Of a stretch of DNA of 57,116 bases, positions 57,003 through 57,116 are shown piece after piece. Below the pieces are notes generated by a model. That model ran no database searches. It was not told the origin of the DNA and worked only from the letters and a program-made list of their open reading frames with translations. The stretch comes from an uncultured Collinsella sp. (GTDB lineage Bacteria > Actinomycetota > Coriobacteriia > Coriobacteriales > Coriobacteriaceae). The first letter of the stretch is position 1; every line of letters starts with the position of its first letter. The position numbers were made by a program, and so were the translations under genes. The DNA is taken from assembly GCA_902494245.1 (NCBI GenBank), contig CABUSR010000009.1:1-57116 (forward strand). The letters run 5' to 3'.

Positions 57003-57116
57003 GTGCGGACAGAAAGTTGGACCGCGGGGCGGTCCGGACTGGAGGTTCGCATGTACAGCAGGGAGAAGGTCGAGCTCTTCCTCCTGGCGACGGAGGACGG
57101 CATGGGGCCCACCGCC
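57003..57116 (+). mobile_element. Left end of an IS3-like insertion sequence
   Basis: The end reads TGCGGACAGAAAGTTGGACC, as in IS3-family termini, followed by a 5' leader and a transposase start with GGAGG. The remainder lies outside the window. Confidence 0.65.
57051..57116 (+). CDS. IS3-family transposase OrfA, partial
   Basis: The first 22 codons read MYSREKVELFLLATEDGMGPTA, the start of an HTH of IS3-type OrfA proteins. GGAGG lies 5 nt upstream. It is truncated by the window edge. Confidence 0.65.
   Translation, partial: MYSREKVELFLLATEDGMGPTA

Overview
The window looks like chromosomal DNA of a high-GC Gram-positive gut actinobacterium of the Coriobacteriia, most like Collinsella. I infer this from gene style and from the mix of streptococcal-type sugar PTS loci with actinobacterial housekeeping genes; no rRNA is present to prove it. 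Most genes lie on the minus strand with clear AGGAGG-like ribosome binding sites.

Positions 1-15,200 are a lactose/galactose-6-phosphate region. A minus-strand lacA-lacB-lacX-lacC operon (tagatose-6-phosphate pathway) is followed by a membrane protein, a lone EIIA (lacF), and two parallel modules. Each module is a divergent LacI-type repressor, a fused EIICB lactose permease and a 6-phospho-beta-galactosidase. Together they import lactose as lactose-6-phosphate, cleave it and carry galactose-6-phosphate to tagatose-1,6-bisphosphate; no lacD aldolase is in view. Positions 15,430-24,100 are an accessory island with decayed fragments, an XRE regulator, an ABC three-component (ABC-3C/DUF2326) conflict system and an EcoRII/SsoII-like restriction-modification system. 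It ends at an excisionase-like HTH gene and carries the same 13-bp sequence at both edges. A RelBE/Phd-type toxin-antitoxin pair, a DeoR-type regulator, galM, an orphan PTS IIB and tRNA-Thr follow.

Positions 28,800-38,900 form a galactosamine/N-acetylgalactosamine region. It holds YhcH, second copies of lacC and lacX, a flavodoxin, nagA, agaS, a GntR/UTRA regulator and a mannose-family PTS (IIA, YajC-like, IIB, IIC, IID). NagA and AgaS would produce tagatose-6-phosphate, which the second LacC phosphorylates. Positions 39,500-57,116 are mostly housekeeping: a DUF2975/XRE pair, a SurA-like membrane protein, isocitrate dehydrogenase, a HEAT-repeat protein, a beta-hydroxyacid dehydrogenase with a His/Cys-rich tail, DegV, HPF, a solute-binding lipoprotein, an AbiEi/DUF559-like protein, comF, ricT, holB, tmk, a beta-lactamase-fold lipoprotein and a zinc-ribbon membrane protein. 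The window ends in the left edge of an IS3-like element.

Between genes there is a lot of structure. I see at least four families of long intergenic palindromes, two copies of a multi-stem element whose outer stem covaries (just 3' of lacB and lacC), and operator sets that can be matched to the DeoR, LacI, GntR and R-M regulators in the window.
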